Below are positions 56,787-64,000 of a DNA stretch of 64,000 nt, one piece after another. Position numbers and translations under genes: made by a program. Within the stretch, counting starts at the first letter, position 1; each line of letters begins with the position of its first letter. The DNA comes from Neoaquamicrobium sediminum (GTDB taxonomy: Bacteria > Pseudomonadota > Alphaproteobacteria > Rhizobiales > Rhizobiaceae), in NCBI RefSeq assembly GCF_013240295.1, contig NZ_JABETK010000003.1, forward strand, positions 434,001-498,000, given 5' to 3'. The notes under the pieces are model-generated. The model did no database searches. It worked only from the letters and a program-made list of their open reading frames with translations, and was not told where the DNA came from.

Positions 56787-58112
56787 CTACCTACGCAGAT
56801 CCTGAACGCCGAGTTCCTTCCACATCCACTCGAAACTATAGGTTGCCATTGGATCGGCAGGGTCCGGCTGGCTTGCGGACTGGTTTTCGAGATATTTGAG
56901 CCATTCGGAGACCTTCTGCCGACCAGCGGCTGACTTTGCAGCCTGTCGTGGCGTTTTGTTGCCGAGCATGCCGACCGGCTGATCAAGCGTTTCACGATAT
57001 TGCCGGTCCATGAACTGGTGGACAACCTGCTCGGCAATTTCGGGCGGGACTTCGGAAGCCGCTTCTCCATGTTCGCGTGGCGGCCGCTCGGCCATCATCT
57101 GCTCAATGGTTCGGATGTCTGTCAGGGGCGTGCGGACGAGATCGCCGAGTTCCTTACGGATCAGGACTGTTCCCTTCTGCGCCCGCGCGGCGGAGTTGGT
57201 TGACAGATGTAGAAACCGCCCCTTCAGCTCCACATTACCCAACACGCGCTGACCGTTATCCATGGTGGCGTCGAAGGAAAGCCCGTCGGCCTGTTTCACC
57301 TTCTTTCCGCCCTTCGGCTTGTCCTCGAGCCAGTTCCAGAACTTTGCGTTCTCCTGCGCCATCGCCGAAATGGCGTTCACCCGCGTGGCGATATCCTTCT
57401 GCGTCACGCCATTCGCCAGCGGAAACCTGACATCGTGGAACATGAGGTCGTCGCCGTCCGAGTTCTGCATCGGTGGCAGCCCCATGGCTCGATCGAGCGT
57501 ATCGAACAGCCATGAGAGCGTGAACATGGAAGCGACCGACTGCAGGTCCTGGTCCGCAACGGCAGGGAGTTTCTTTGTGCCCTTCTTTCCGAACACCTGT
57601 CGCAGACCGTCGAACAGCGCATCGATGGCTTGCGGCGTGTAAGGCAGCAGCCCGCCGGCGAATATGTTCTTGCCCAGGACCGGCACGATACGGGCGGCGA
57701 TCCTGTCCCACTGCTTCAGGGTCAGCGTTGCGGTCCCCTCGCTCACGGCGATCGGCTCGCCGCCGCGGATGAGATCGCGCGCCATGAGCGATTTGCCGGG
57801 CACGATGTCGCTCACCTCATAGAGGCTCATGACCGATATCCTAAGCGCCTTCATATAGGCTTTCGTCTGTGTGCCCTCCTTCCAGCCGCGACGTTTGAGA
57901 TATTCGTCGACGATATTGCCGCCCTGGACGTCGAACTCTTGCGTCAGGAAATCCTCGAACACGCATCCCCAGAGCGTCATGGCCCAGTCGTCGCTGAGAA
58001 TTTCGGCAAGATCATCGAACTCCATGTCTCCGGCTTCGAGCACGGGGCCGAAGTGATCATCGAACACCTGCTCAAAACACCCACGCCATTCTTCGCGGGC
58101 CAGGAACTTCAT
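56787..58112 (-). CDS. Transposon passenger protein of unknown function
   Basis: 441 residues from MKFLAREEWRGCFEQVFDDH; AAGGGG precedes the ATG at 58112. It is soluble and acidic at the N-terminus (EAGDMEFDDLAEILSDDWAM). A central part contains AIDALFDGLRQVFGKKG and SMFTLSWLFDTLDRAMGLPP. The C-terminal LDQPVGMLGNKTPRQAAKSA then GRQKVSEWLKYLEN resembles the DUF2384 / Xre-MbcA-ParS toxin-binding domain. It lies 13 bases downstream of the resolvase and is probably cotranscribed. An antitoxin-like or stability role is possible, but nothing catalytic is visible. Confidence 0.7.
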   Translation of the reverse strand: MKFLAREEWRGCFEQVFDDHFGPVLEAGDMEFDDLAEILSDDWAMTLWGCVFEDFLTQEFDVQGGNIVDEYLKRRGWKEGTQTKAYMKALRISVMSLYEVSDIVPGKSLMARDLIRGGEPIAVSEGTATLTLKQWDRIAARIVPVLGKNIFAGGLLPYTPQAIDALFDGLRQVFGKKGTKKLPAVADQDLQSVASMFTLSWLFDTLDRAMGLPPMQNSDGDDLMFHDVRFPLANGVTQKDIATRVNAISAMAQENAKFWNWLEDKPKGGKKVKQADGLSFDATMDNGQRVLGNVELKGRFLHLSTNSAARAQKGTVLIRKELGDLVRTPLTDIRTIEQMMAERPPREHGEAASEVPPEIAEQVVHQFMDRQYRETLDQPVGMLGNKTPRQAAKSAAGRQKVSEWLKYLENQSASQPDPADPMATYSFEWMWKELGVQDLRR

Positions 58113-58125
58113 CAACCCCTTGAGA

Positions 58126-58716
58126 TCATGGCTGGCTGGCACTGTCTGTCTCCAGTTTCTCGCGATATTCGGCGATGATGCGCGAGACTGTCGGCTCGCT
58201 GACGTCATACAGCCTCGCCATCTCGGCGCCGCTCTTGCGGCCCGACAGGACGCTTTCGGCGATTTCGCGCCGTTTCTTCGGATCAAGCTTTCTGCGGCGT
58301 CCGCCGATCCTGCCTTCGGCGCGGGCCTGGGCAAGTCCGGCCGTGGTCCGCTCCCGGATCATGGCGCGCTCGAACTCTGCAAAGGATCCCACCATCTGCA
58401 TCATCATGCGGCCGGCTGCCGTCGTCGTGTCGATCGCCTCGGTCAATGAACGAAACCCCGCGCCGGCACTGGTGATCCTGTCCATCAGGTGGAGAACATC
58501 CTTCAGCGAGCGCGACAGGCGATCGAGCTTCCAGACGACGACGGTGTCGCCATCACGCAACTGATCGAGCATGCGGTGAAGCTCGGGACGTTCCCAGCGT
58601 CCGCCCGATGCTTTCTCTTCGAACACGCGCTTGCACCCGGCCTCGGCCAGTGCCCTGGCCTGAGCCCTGTTCGACTGGTCGTCACCTTTGCTCACGCGGG
58701 CGTAGCCGATCAGCAT
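58126..58716 (-). CDS. tnpR: Tn3-family serine recombinase (resolvase)
   Basis: 196 residues starting MLIGYARVSKGDDQSNRAQA (Ser9 nucleophile), with VVVWKLDRLSRSLKDVLHLM, MMMQMVGSFAEFERAMIRER and a C-terminal HTH (GAEMARLYDVSEPTVSRIIA). It is clearly different from the resolvases of copies 1 and 2. It is divergent from the transposase; the 128-bp gap should hold res. Confidence 0.92.
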   Translation of the reverse strand: MLIGYARVSKGDDQSNRAQARALAEAGCKRVFEEKASGGRWERPELHRMLDQLRDGDTVVVWKLDRLSRSLKDVLHLMDRITSAGAGFRSLTEAIDTTTAAGRMMMQMVGSFAEFERAMIRERTTAGLAQARAEGRIGGRRRKLDPKKRREIAESVLSGRKSGAEMARLYDVSEPTVSRIIAEYREKLETDSASQP

Positions 58717-58844
58717 GGGCGCCCTTTCAATAACGGTCGTTTGCGGAACTGCGGCAGTCCTGCTGACGAATCAGGATGAAAATCCTTTCACAATCCTCTT
58801 TCAATGAGAGATCGAAAGGCAAGGGGTTTTTGTAAGGAGACAAC
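58717..58844. promoter_or_regulatory. Intergenic res/promoter region of the fourth Tn3
   Basis: 128 bp between divergent tnpR and tnpA. AAGGAGACAAC precedes the tnpA start. It contains TTTCACAATCCTCTTTCA-type A+T-rich sequence suitable for a crossover site; sub-sites were not resolved. Confidence 0.55.
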
Positions 58845-61789
58845 ATGCCCGCCCGCATATCCATGACGAAGAAGCAGCGCGACGTACTGCTGGCGTTGCC
58901 GGAGACTGAAAACGAGGTTGTTCGCCACTATACGCTGGACGCTAAAGATCTCACCGCTATAGCCAGTAGCCGCACACCGGAAACCCGCCTGAGCCATGCC
59001 CTCCAATTGTGCTGCCTGCGTTATCCCGGCAGGCATTTGCGACGCGGGGAGTTCCTGCCCCCGGTCATGCTGGATTATATTGCCGAGCAGATCGGCGCCG
59101 ACACGGAAGCGATCGCCCGCTTCGCTCGGCGTGGCGCGACACGGTACGAGCAACTGGCTGCGATCAAGCAGCATCATGGTTATCGCGACTTCACGAGACC
59201 GGCTCGTTCGATGCTGAGCGATTGGGCCGAGCAAGAAGCTGTGGGCCTGACGGATGGACGCATCCTTCTCGGACGATTGATCGAGAAAATGCGGGAGGAG
59301 AAGATCGTCATTCCCGGTGTGACGGTTGTCGAGCGTCTGGCGGCTTCGGCAATGCATGCGGCCGACGGCATGATGGTGACCAGGGTCTGCTCAATGCTCG
59401 ACGAAGGTCATCGTCACCAACTGGATACGCTGCTCGTCGCCAAGGCGCATGCCCGTCAGACAAGGCTATCCTGGCTCCGCGAGCCGCCTTCCCGGGTCGG
59501 AGCGCGCCCGTTGATCGAGATCCTCGACAAGATCGTCATCGTCCGCTCCACTCTTGTGGGGATAGGCAGCCAGCCGCCTGCCTTTGGCTCTCGCCTGGCA
59601 CAGATGGCGAAGGAAGGACTGCTCTACACCTCTCAGGCTTTCCTGCAGATGGGCGCGGACCGGCGCCACGCCGTCATGATCGCCACGCTGCGCGAACTCG
59701 GGGCCACATTGACCGACGGCGCTCTTTCGATGTTCCAGTCATTGGTGGCGCGGGCGAATCTGCGCGCCAGAAAGCGGCTCGAAGAGACAGTTGCCCTCAC
59801 CGCTGAGCAGGGCCGCACCCGATTGGCGCGCATCGCCGATGTACTGGAAGCACTCGTCATCTCCGCAAGGGAGGGAGGCGACGTCGCTTCCGCCGTGACC
59901 GAAATCGCGACCCTCGACACCATCGAAGACGATGCGGCTACAATCCGCCGGTCGCTCCGGCCGGGACGTCCGGACATCATTGGCGAGCTCCCGCGCGAAT
60001 ACCACGTCTTCAGGCAGACCGGTTCCCGCTTTCTGTCGTCTTTTGCGTTCGAAGGCAGCCGCGCCGCCAAACCGTTGCTGGATGCCGCCGCCATTCTCGC
60101 GGAAATCGGCGGAGACAAACGCCGGCGACTGCCTGACACGCTGCCACTTGCCCATATCGAGCGACGCTGGCGGCGCCATGTCTTCACAAACGGTTCGATT
60201 GACCGGACCTGCTACGAGCTTGCGACATACTTCGGCTTGGCGAACGCATTGGCGAGCGGGAGCGTATGGGTTCCAACCTCCCGTATCCACCGGTCTCTGG
60301 ATGACCTGCTGGCGAATGACAAGGCGGACGGCAACGCGTTGCCGGCACATCCGGACGTCGACGCGGACACATACCTGCACGGGCGGGCTTCGACACTGGA
60401 TACCGCATTGCTGTCCGTGGCTGAGGGATTGGCGGCAAGGGAGCCGACGCTGTTCGCTGGCGGGCGCCTGCGCTTTCCAAAGGAGCAGGAAGACAGTGTG
60501 CAGGACGATAGCGCGGCCGTCATCGGCGCCCTTAACCGCATGATGCCCCATGTCCGCATCACCGATCTTCTCGACCAGGTCAATCTGTGGACGGGCTTTG
60601 CGGAGCATTTTACGCATGTCTCGACGGGCCTGCCGCCAGCCGACATGCGAGCGTTCATGGCGACCCTGATCGCGGAAGCGACGAATCTCGGCCTCTCCCG
60701 AATGGCTGAAGTCAGCGGCGCGGGATCACGGCGTGCTCTCTTGCGTATGCAGATGTGGCACATGCGCGAAGAAACCTTCCGCGCGGCTCTTGCCAACCTG
60801 ACGGACGCCATTCACGCGGAGCCGATCGCCGCCTGGTTCGGCGAAGGCTGGCGCGCATCGGCAGATGGACAAGCATTCTATCTCGGCGGACCGGGCGAGG
60901 CAGGTGGCGCCGTCAACGCCCACTACGGGCGGGACCCGATCGTCAAGATCTACACCACGATCACTGACAGGTATGCCCCGCTCCATCAGAAGGTGATCGC
61001 CGGCACTGCAAGCGAGGCTGTGCATTCCCTGGACGGAATCCTGGGTCATGAGAGCGGCGTCGATATTGCCGCCTTCCATGTCGATGGCGGTGGCGTCTCG
61101 GATATTGTCTTCGCCGTCATGCATTTGCTCGGCCTGTCGTTCGAGCCCCGCATCCCGCGCCTCTCGGACCGCAAGCTCTATGCATTCGAACCCAAAGCAA
61201 AATACGGTCCTCTCGCGCCCTTGTTCGGCAATCGGCTGAACCCGCAGCTGATCCGCGCGCACTGGGACGAAATCCAGAGAGTGATCCATGCGCTGCGGCA
61301 CAAGGTCGTCACGCCATCATTGATCCTGAGGAAGCTCTCGGCGTATCGGCAACAGAACAGTCTTGCCACTGCATTGCGCGAGATCGGCCGGATCGAGCGT
61401 ACGCTGTTCACCCTGCGCTGGTTCGAAGATCCTGATCTGCGCAGGCTCGTCACGACGGAACTCAACAAGGGGAGGCGCGGAACTCCCTCTCCAGAGCGGT
61501 CGCCTTCCATCGTCTGGGGCGTTTCCGTGACCGCGGTCACGAAAACCAGTCAAGCAGAGCCGCCGCCCTCAACCTCGTCACGGCCGCCATTATCCTGTTC
61601 AACTGCCGCTACCTCGGACGGATACTGAAGGAAACGAGGGCACGGGGAGCGAAGATTGAAGACACGATCACGGCCCGCCTCTCACCGCTGGGCTGGGACC
61701 ATATCAACATCACCGGCGACTACATCTGGTCCGAAACCTTGCCGCTCGACACAGACGGATATCTACCCCTGCACAACAGTCCAGCATGA
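58845..61789 (+). CDS. tnpA: Tn3-family transposase (one frameshift near the 3' end)
   Basis: About 981 residues, starting MPARISMTKKQRDVLLALPE. The core is GWRASADGQAFYLGGPGEAG, DIAAFHVDGGGVSDIVFAVM and TELNKGEARNSLSRAVAFHR. The frame breaks in the GGGG run 61469-61472; one added G restores the last catalytic Glu and the C-terminus (LSPLGWDHINITGDYIWSET). The span is 2 modulo 3. As read, the protein would lack the third catalytic residue context. Confidence 0.9.
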
Positions 61790-61796
61790 CGCCATG

Positions 61797-61834
61797 CCTA
61801 CCGTATATCTGTGTCCCAATAATGTACCGGTGCC
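61797..61834 (-). repeat. Right inverted repeat of the fourth Tn3
   Basis: Partner of 56743-56780. Confidence 0.85.
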
Positions 61835-61840
61835 TACAGG

Positions 61841-62110
61841 GTGCTCGGCGCCATCATTCCCGATCTCGACGATGTCGTTGCCGCAGAACACGAGAACCTC
61901 CCGACCCCTGCAAAACCGATCCTGCCACTCTACATGCGGCCAGCTCTGCTTGCAGGCGTTGCTATCGCCGAGCGTGCCGGACCAGAGATGCTCCGGATGC
62001 TGCGTCGGCACATGATGGGCGACAACAAAGTCCGATTCACTGACGCCGCCGAGAGCATGATAGCTCGATCTCGCAGCTTGAGAGTCACTCCGCAGATGCA
62101 GCTAATTTGA
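61841..62110 (+). pseudogene. 3' part of an unidentified gene next to the fourth Tn3
   Basis: From a possible GTG at 61841 the frame gives LGAIIPDLDDVVAAEHENLP, ILPLYMRPALLAGVAIAERA and MLRMLRRHMMGDNKVRF, ending at TGA 62108-62110. It looks like a real protein end (amphipathic helices) whose upstream part was removed by the transposon. The family is not recognised. Hairpins follow at once. Confidence 0.4.
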
Positions 62111-62132
62111 GAATCTGATCGCGGAGATTCTC
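62109..62132. terminator. Hairpin after the truncated gene
   Basis: GAGAATCT (62109-62116) pairs with AGATTCTC (62125-62132) around an 8-base loop, directly at the stop codon. There is no T-run. Confidence 0.4.
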
Positions 62133-62134
62133 AT

Positions 62135-62182
62135 AGTTAAATGCCCACTCTGGACAAAACCGACGCATTCTTGCATTTAACT
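62135..62182. repeat. Second inverted repeat, AGTTAAATGC
   Basis: AGTTAAATGC (62135-62144) and GCATTTAACT (62173-62182) are perfect complements, 28 bases apart. It sits exactly at the boundary where the P450 remnant ends, so it may be the scar or end of a lost mobile element. Confidence 0.5.
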
Positions 62183-62195
62183 GCCAAGCGACATA

Positions 62196-62363
62196 AGACC
62201 TCCGCAGTCGACGGCCCGGTCACGCAGATGGTCCGCCGCAGCACCAACCGGGTCTCGAACGCTTCCGTTCGATATTTCCGGCAACGATCCGAATGAACCC
62301 ACACGGGTCGACTAACAGCGCTAGGGTGCCGTCCAGACTCCGGTCTCTCCGGAAACGTGGCAT
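62196..62363 (-). pseudogene. N-terminal remnant of a second CYP152-type P450
   Basis: The minus-strand frame starts MPRFRRDRSLDGTLALLVDP and, after a break near 62285, continues RCRKYRTEAFETRLVLRRTI and CVTGPSTAEVL. This parallels the intact P450 at 28925-30172 over its first 57 residues. The rest is gone. It lies downstream of the glycosylhydrolase, as in the other copy. Confidence 0.75.
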
Positions 62364-62411
62364 GGACATCCTTCCCAGGTCGGCTGCAGTGGTTTCGGAC
62401 CGACACGGCCG

Positions 62412-63285
62412 TCAACTTCCGAAAGTAGTCCAGCTGGTTCCACCGTCGGTGCTGGCGAGGATTTCGCCTTCATGCGTCGCAACGAACACCCGCTCCTTGT
62501 TAGCCGGATCAACGGCCAGATGCAGGAGGATCCGGCCCCCCAGCCTGCGCCGACGGATTCAAGGTCGAGTTCGCCCTCGGCTGACCGCATCAGGCCCTGC
62601 CCGACCACGAAGGCGTAAAGCGTTCCATCCGGCGCTACCTCGACCATGCTGACCGGAGAGCCTTCGACCGCCGCCCACGTGCCCCCGCATCCTTGCTGAC
62701 CAGCAGCCCGGATTCGGTCGCGGCATACACCGTGTCGGCGTCCTGGGCAGAGGCGGCGAGGTCGATCAGCCGCTCGGGCAGCGGTCCGGCGACGGACCAC
62801 GTCTTGCCGCCGTCGCGACTGACCTGCAGGCCACCGAAAGCGCCGTACACGACCATCGGATCAGCCGGGCTCACTGTCATCTGGTGGAAATCGACAGGAC
62901 CGCCCTCGCCTGGCGACACCTGTTCCCAGGTCGCGCCGCCGTCGGTCGAGGCGATGAAGCCAAGGTTCCCTCCATCCGCAGGATGGCCGCTGGCGTAGAG
63001 CGTGCCCGGATCCGAGGGATGCGGCGTGAAACCCATGAAGTCCTGCACGACCGAGACGCGCTCCGCCTTCCCGTCCGGGCCAGAACGGAAAAGCCCATGG
63101 TGGGTGGCGATCAGGAGGGATTGCGGATCCTGACGGTCAACCGCCAGGCCGTGAATGTGGGTCTGCTCCCTGAGTTCCGATACCGGGACGGATTCGGCCT
63201 GCGCAACCAGGCCGATGGCTACCGCGCCGGAGAGCGCCAGTCCCGCAACCACGGCCGTCACTCCGAACCTGTTTCGTTTCGTCAT
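62412..63285 (-). CDS. F510_1955-type glycosylhydrolase / beta-propeller protein (two frameshifts)
   Basis: About 291 codons. The signal peptide MTKRNRFGVTAVVAGLALSG is followed by propeller repeats: ELREQTHIHGLAVDRQDPQS, GFIASTDGGATWEQVSPG, GGLQVSRDGGKTWSVAG and DGTLYAFVVGQGLMRSAEGE. It ends EILASTDGGTSWTTFGS. Breaks fall in the C runs 62682-62686 and 62536-62541. The repeated DGG-TW motifs are Asp-box-like, as in sialidase-type propellers. It is exported; substrate is unknown. GGAAGAAG precedes the ATG, which overlaps the upstream stop (ATGA). Confidence 0.72.
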
Positions 63286-63521
63286 TGTCTTCTTCCTTTC
63301 GTGCTTTCGCATTCGCATTCGGTTTCCGGATTTCCATCCCCGCACCCGCAGCAGATCACCCGATACGCCTCCCCGGCGGCGCTTTCCTCGACGGCATCGT
63401 CCCCGCAGAGGCATTCCAGCGCGCAAAGGAGATGCTCGGCGACATCAAGCCTGCCGACATCGTGCGCTTGCCTGAACGCCGCCAGAATGGAACGGTCGAG
63501 AGGCTTGTTTCCCTGTCGCAT
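63282..63521 (-). CDS. Small Cys-rich hypothetical protein
   Basis: 79 residues from MRQGNKPLDRSILAAFRQAH; AAAGGCGG precedes the ATG at 63521. The helical first half (VGRLDVAEHLLCALECLCGD) is followed by a Cys-rich end (VICCGCGDGNPETECECES). Metal binding is possible. It is coupled to the glycosylhydrolase by a 4-base overlap. Confidence 0.6.
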   Translation of the reverse strand: MRQGNKPLDRSILAAFRQAHDVGRLDVAEHLLCALECLCGDDAVEESAAGEAYRVICCGCGDGNPETECECESTKGRRQ

Positions 63522-63597
63522 GGCGCCGCCTTTCCTCATCGCGGGCATAGTGCTGGTTCCAGCGGGTGGAAGGTCAAGGGGCAGGCCTGCATAGCAG

Positions 63598-64000
63598 TCA
63601 CTCTCCGGCCTCTTGGCGCTGCTGGAAGCGGCGGTTCATCTCGTCGTGGCGCTCGCGCACCTGCTCCGGCCATTGCGCCTTGATGAACGAAAGCGCTGCG
63701 ACAATCTCCTCGTCCGTCAAGACCCCTTCGAAGGCGGGCATCCTGGTCTGGTAGCCCTCCAGCTTGGCCGCCACCGCCACGCCGAGCTTCGTGATGTCGA
63801 ACAGGAGCTTGTCCGGATGATGCCAGGTGTGCCCCGTCTCGTCGTGCGGCGGGGCCGGCAGGTATCCGTCGGCGTCGCGAACCTGCCATTCGGGATGCCC
63901 CTCGAGTTTCCTGCCGTGACAGGACGCGCAGTGCTCCGCGTAGATTTCGCTTCCGAGCGACACGACACTCCTGTCGCCGGGATGAAGCAACGCTCCCGCT
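63598..64000 (-). CDS. Small c-type cytochrome (5' end outside window)
   Basis: At least 130 residues. The heme site is AEHCASCHGRKLEGH and YQTRMPAFEGVLTDEEIVAA holds the probable distal Met. LPAPPHDETGHTWHHPDK is shared with the cytochrome at 39572-40000. The N-terminal export signal would lie beyond the window. It belongs to the same operon-like block as the Cys-rich protein and the glycosylhydrolase. Confidence 0.82.
   Translation of the reverse strand, partial: AGALLHPGDRSVVSLGSEIYAEHCASCHGRKLEGHPEWQVRDADGYLPAPPHDETGHTWHHPDKLLFDITKLGVAVAAKLEGYQTRMPAFEGVLTDEEIVAALSFIKAQWPEQVRERHDEMNRRFQQRQEAGE

Larger units (their letters stand above)
56743..61834 (+). mobile_element. Tn3-family transposon with passenger gene (fourth Tn3)
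   Basis: About 5.1 kb. Terminal repeats read GGCAtCGGTACATTATTGGG onward (56743) and its complement ending at 61834, with over 30 near-perfect bases and no GGGG start. Contents: a 441-residue passenger (minus), a resolvase (minus) and a transposase (plus). Flanking pentamers (TTCTT, TACAG) do not match. It is unrelated in sequence to the other Tn3 elements here. Confidence 0.9.

Noticed and set aside
1..64000. rRNA, tRNA, riboswitch, replication origin or CRISPR array
   Set aside because: Looked for by eye on both strands; no conserved rRNA segment, cloverleaf, iteron set or regular repeat-spacer array was recognised. A dedicated tRNA and CRISPR scan would be decisive.

Overview
The window is a G+C-rich accessory region (plasmid or integrative element) of an alphaproteobacterium. 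The taxonomic guess rests on gene families: a DUF1419 protein, a DUF3991/TOPRIM protein and a giant methylase-helicase, all typical of alphaproteobacterial mobile DNA, together with metal-resistance modules and heavy Tn3, IS21, IS6 and IS256 content. No rRNA, tRNA, CRISPR array or replication origin was seen.

Layout: (a) 1-6.7 kb: a CheB/CheR remnant, a complete Tn3-family transposon (copy 1), a broken membrane-protein gene, an IS256 remnant and a DUF6629 membrane protein. (b) 6.9-15.8 kb: the most notable locus, an eight-gene complex-I-like operon in the order A, [B-like + metal-binding domains + D-like], H, J, K, L, M, N. The peripheral-arm homologues are fused into one polypeptide with three Cys/His heavy-metal-binding domains and His-rich linkers. 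The redox cysteines and subunits E, F, G and I are absent, while most proton-channel residues of A, K, L and M are kept. (c) 16-19.2 kb: a resolvase-less Tn3 element that truncates the methylase-helicase. (d) 19.2-26.5 kb: mobile-element backbone genes. (e) 26.7-30.7 kb: a metal module (MerR remnant, CmtR-like repressor with operator, HMA-fused CDF transporter, LspA), a CYP152-type P450 and a glycosylhydrolase remnant. (f) 30.7-34.4 kb: Tn3 copy 2, inverted relative to copy 1. (g) 34.4-36.3 kb: a coupled membrane protein + DGQHR protein pair. (h) 36.6-39.1 kb: an IS21 element. (i) 39.1-46.6 kb: PAP2 phosphatase, cytochrome c, DUF411 and a copper/silver efflux cluster (small Met/Cys-rich proteins, FixH-like, CusB, CusA). 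(j) 46.6-50.8 kb: an RTX protein next to an ImuB fragment, an IS6 element, a truncated molybdopterin oxidoreductase and an AraC regulator. (k) 50.9-56.3 kb: a nickel/cobalt-type locus (membrane anchor protein, HupE, His-rich secreted protein, RcnR-like repressor, MFS, YqaA, NicO). (l) 56.4-61.8 kb: rhodanese and IS21 remnants, then a fourth Tn3 transposon carrying a 441-aa passenger. (m) 61.8-64 kb: a second, diverged copy of the cytochrome c / glycosylhydrolase / P450 locus.

The functional theme is handling of toxic metals: sensors (MerR, CmtR-like, RcnR-like), efflux pumps (CDF, CusBA, NicO, MFS) and periplasmic metal binders. The Nuo-like operon fits this theme through its metal-binding fusion, and a pmf-driven metal-handling role is my inference.

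Caution: more than a dozen genes are broken by single-base frameshifts, and most of these sit in G/C runs of 4-6 or a T5 run and are cured by adding one base. Many apparent pseudogenes are probably sequence-consensus errors, so frameshifted entries are annotated over their full span.
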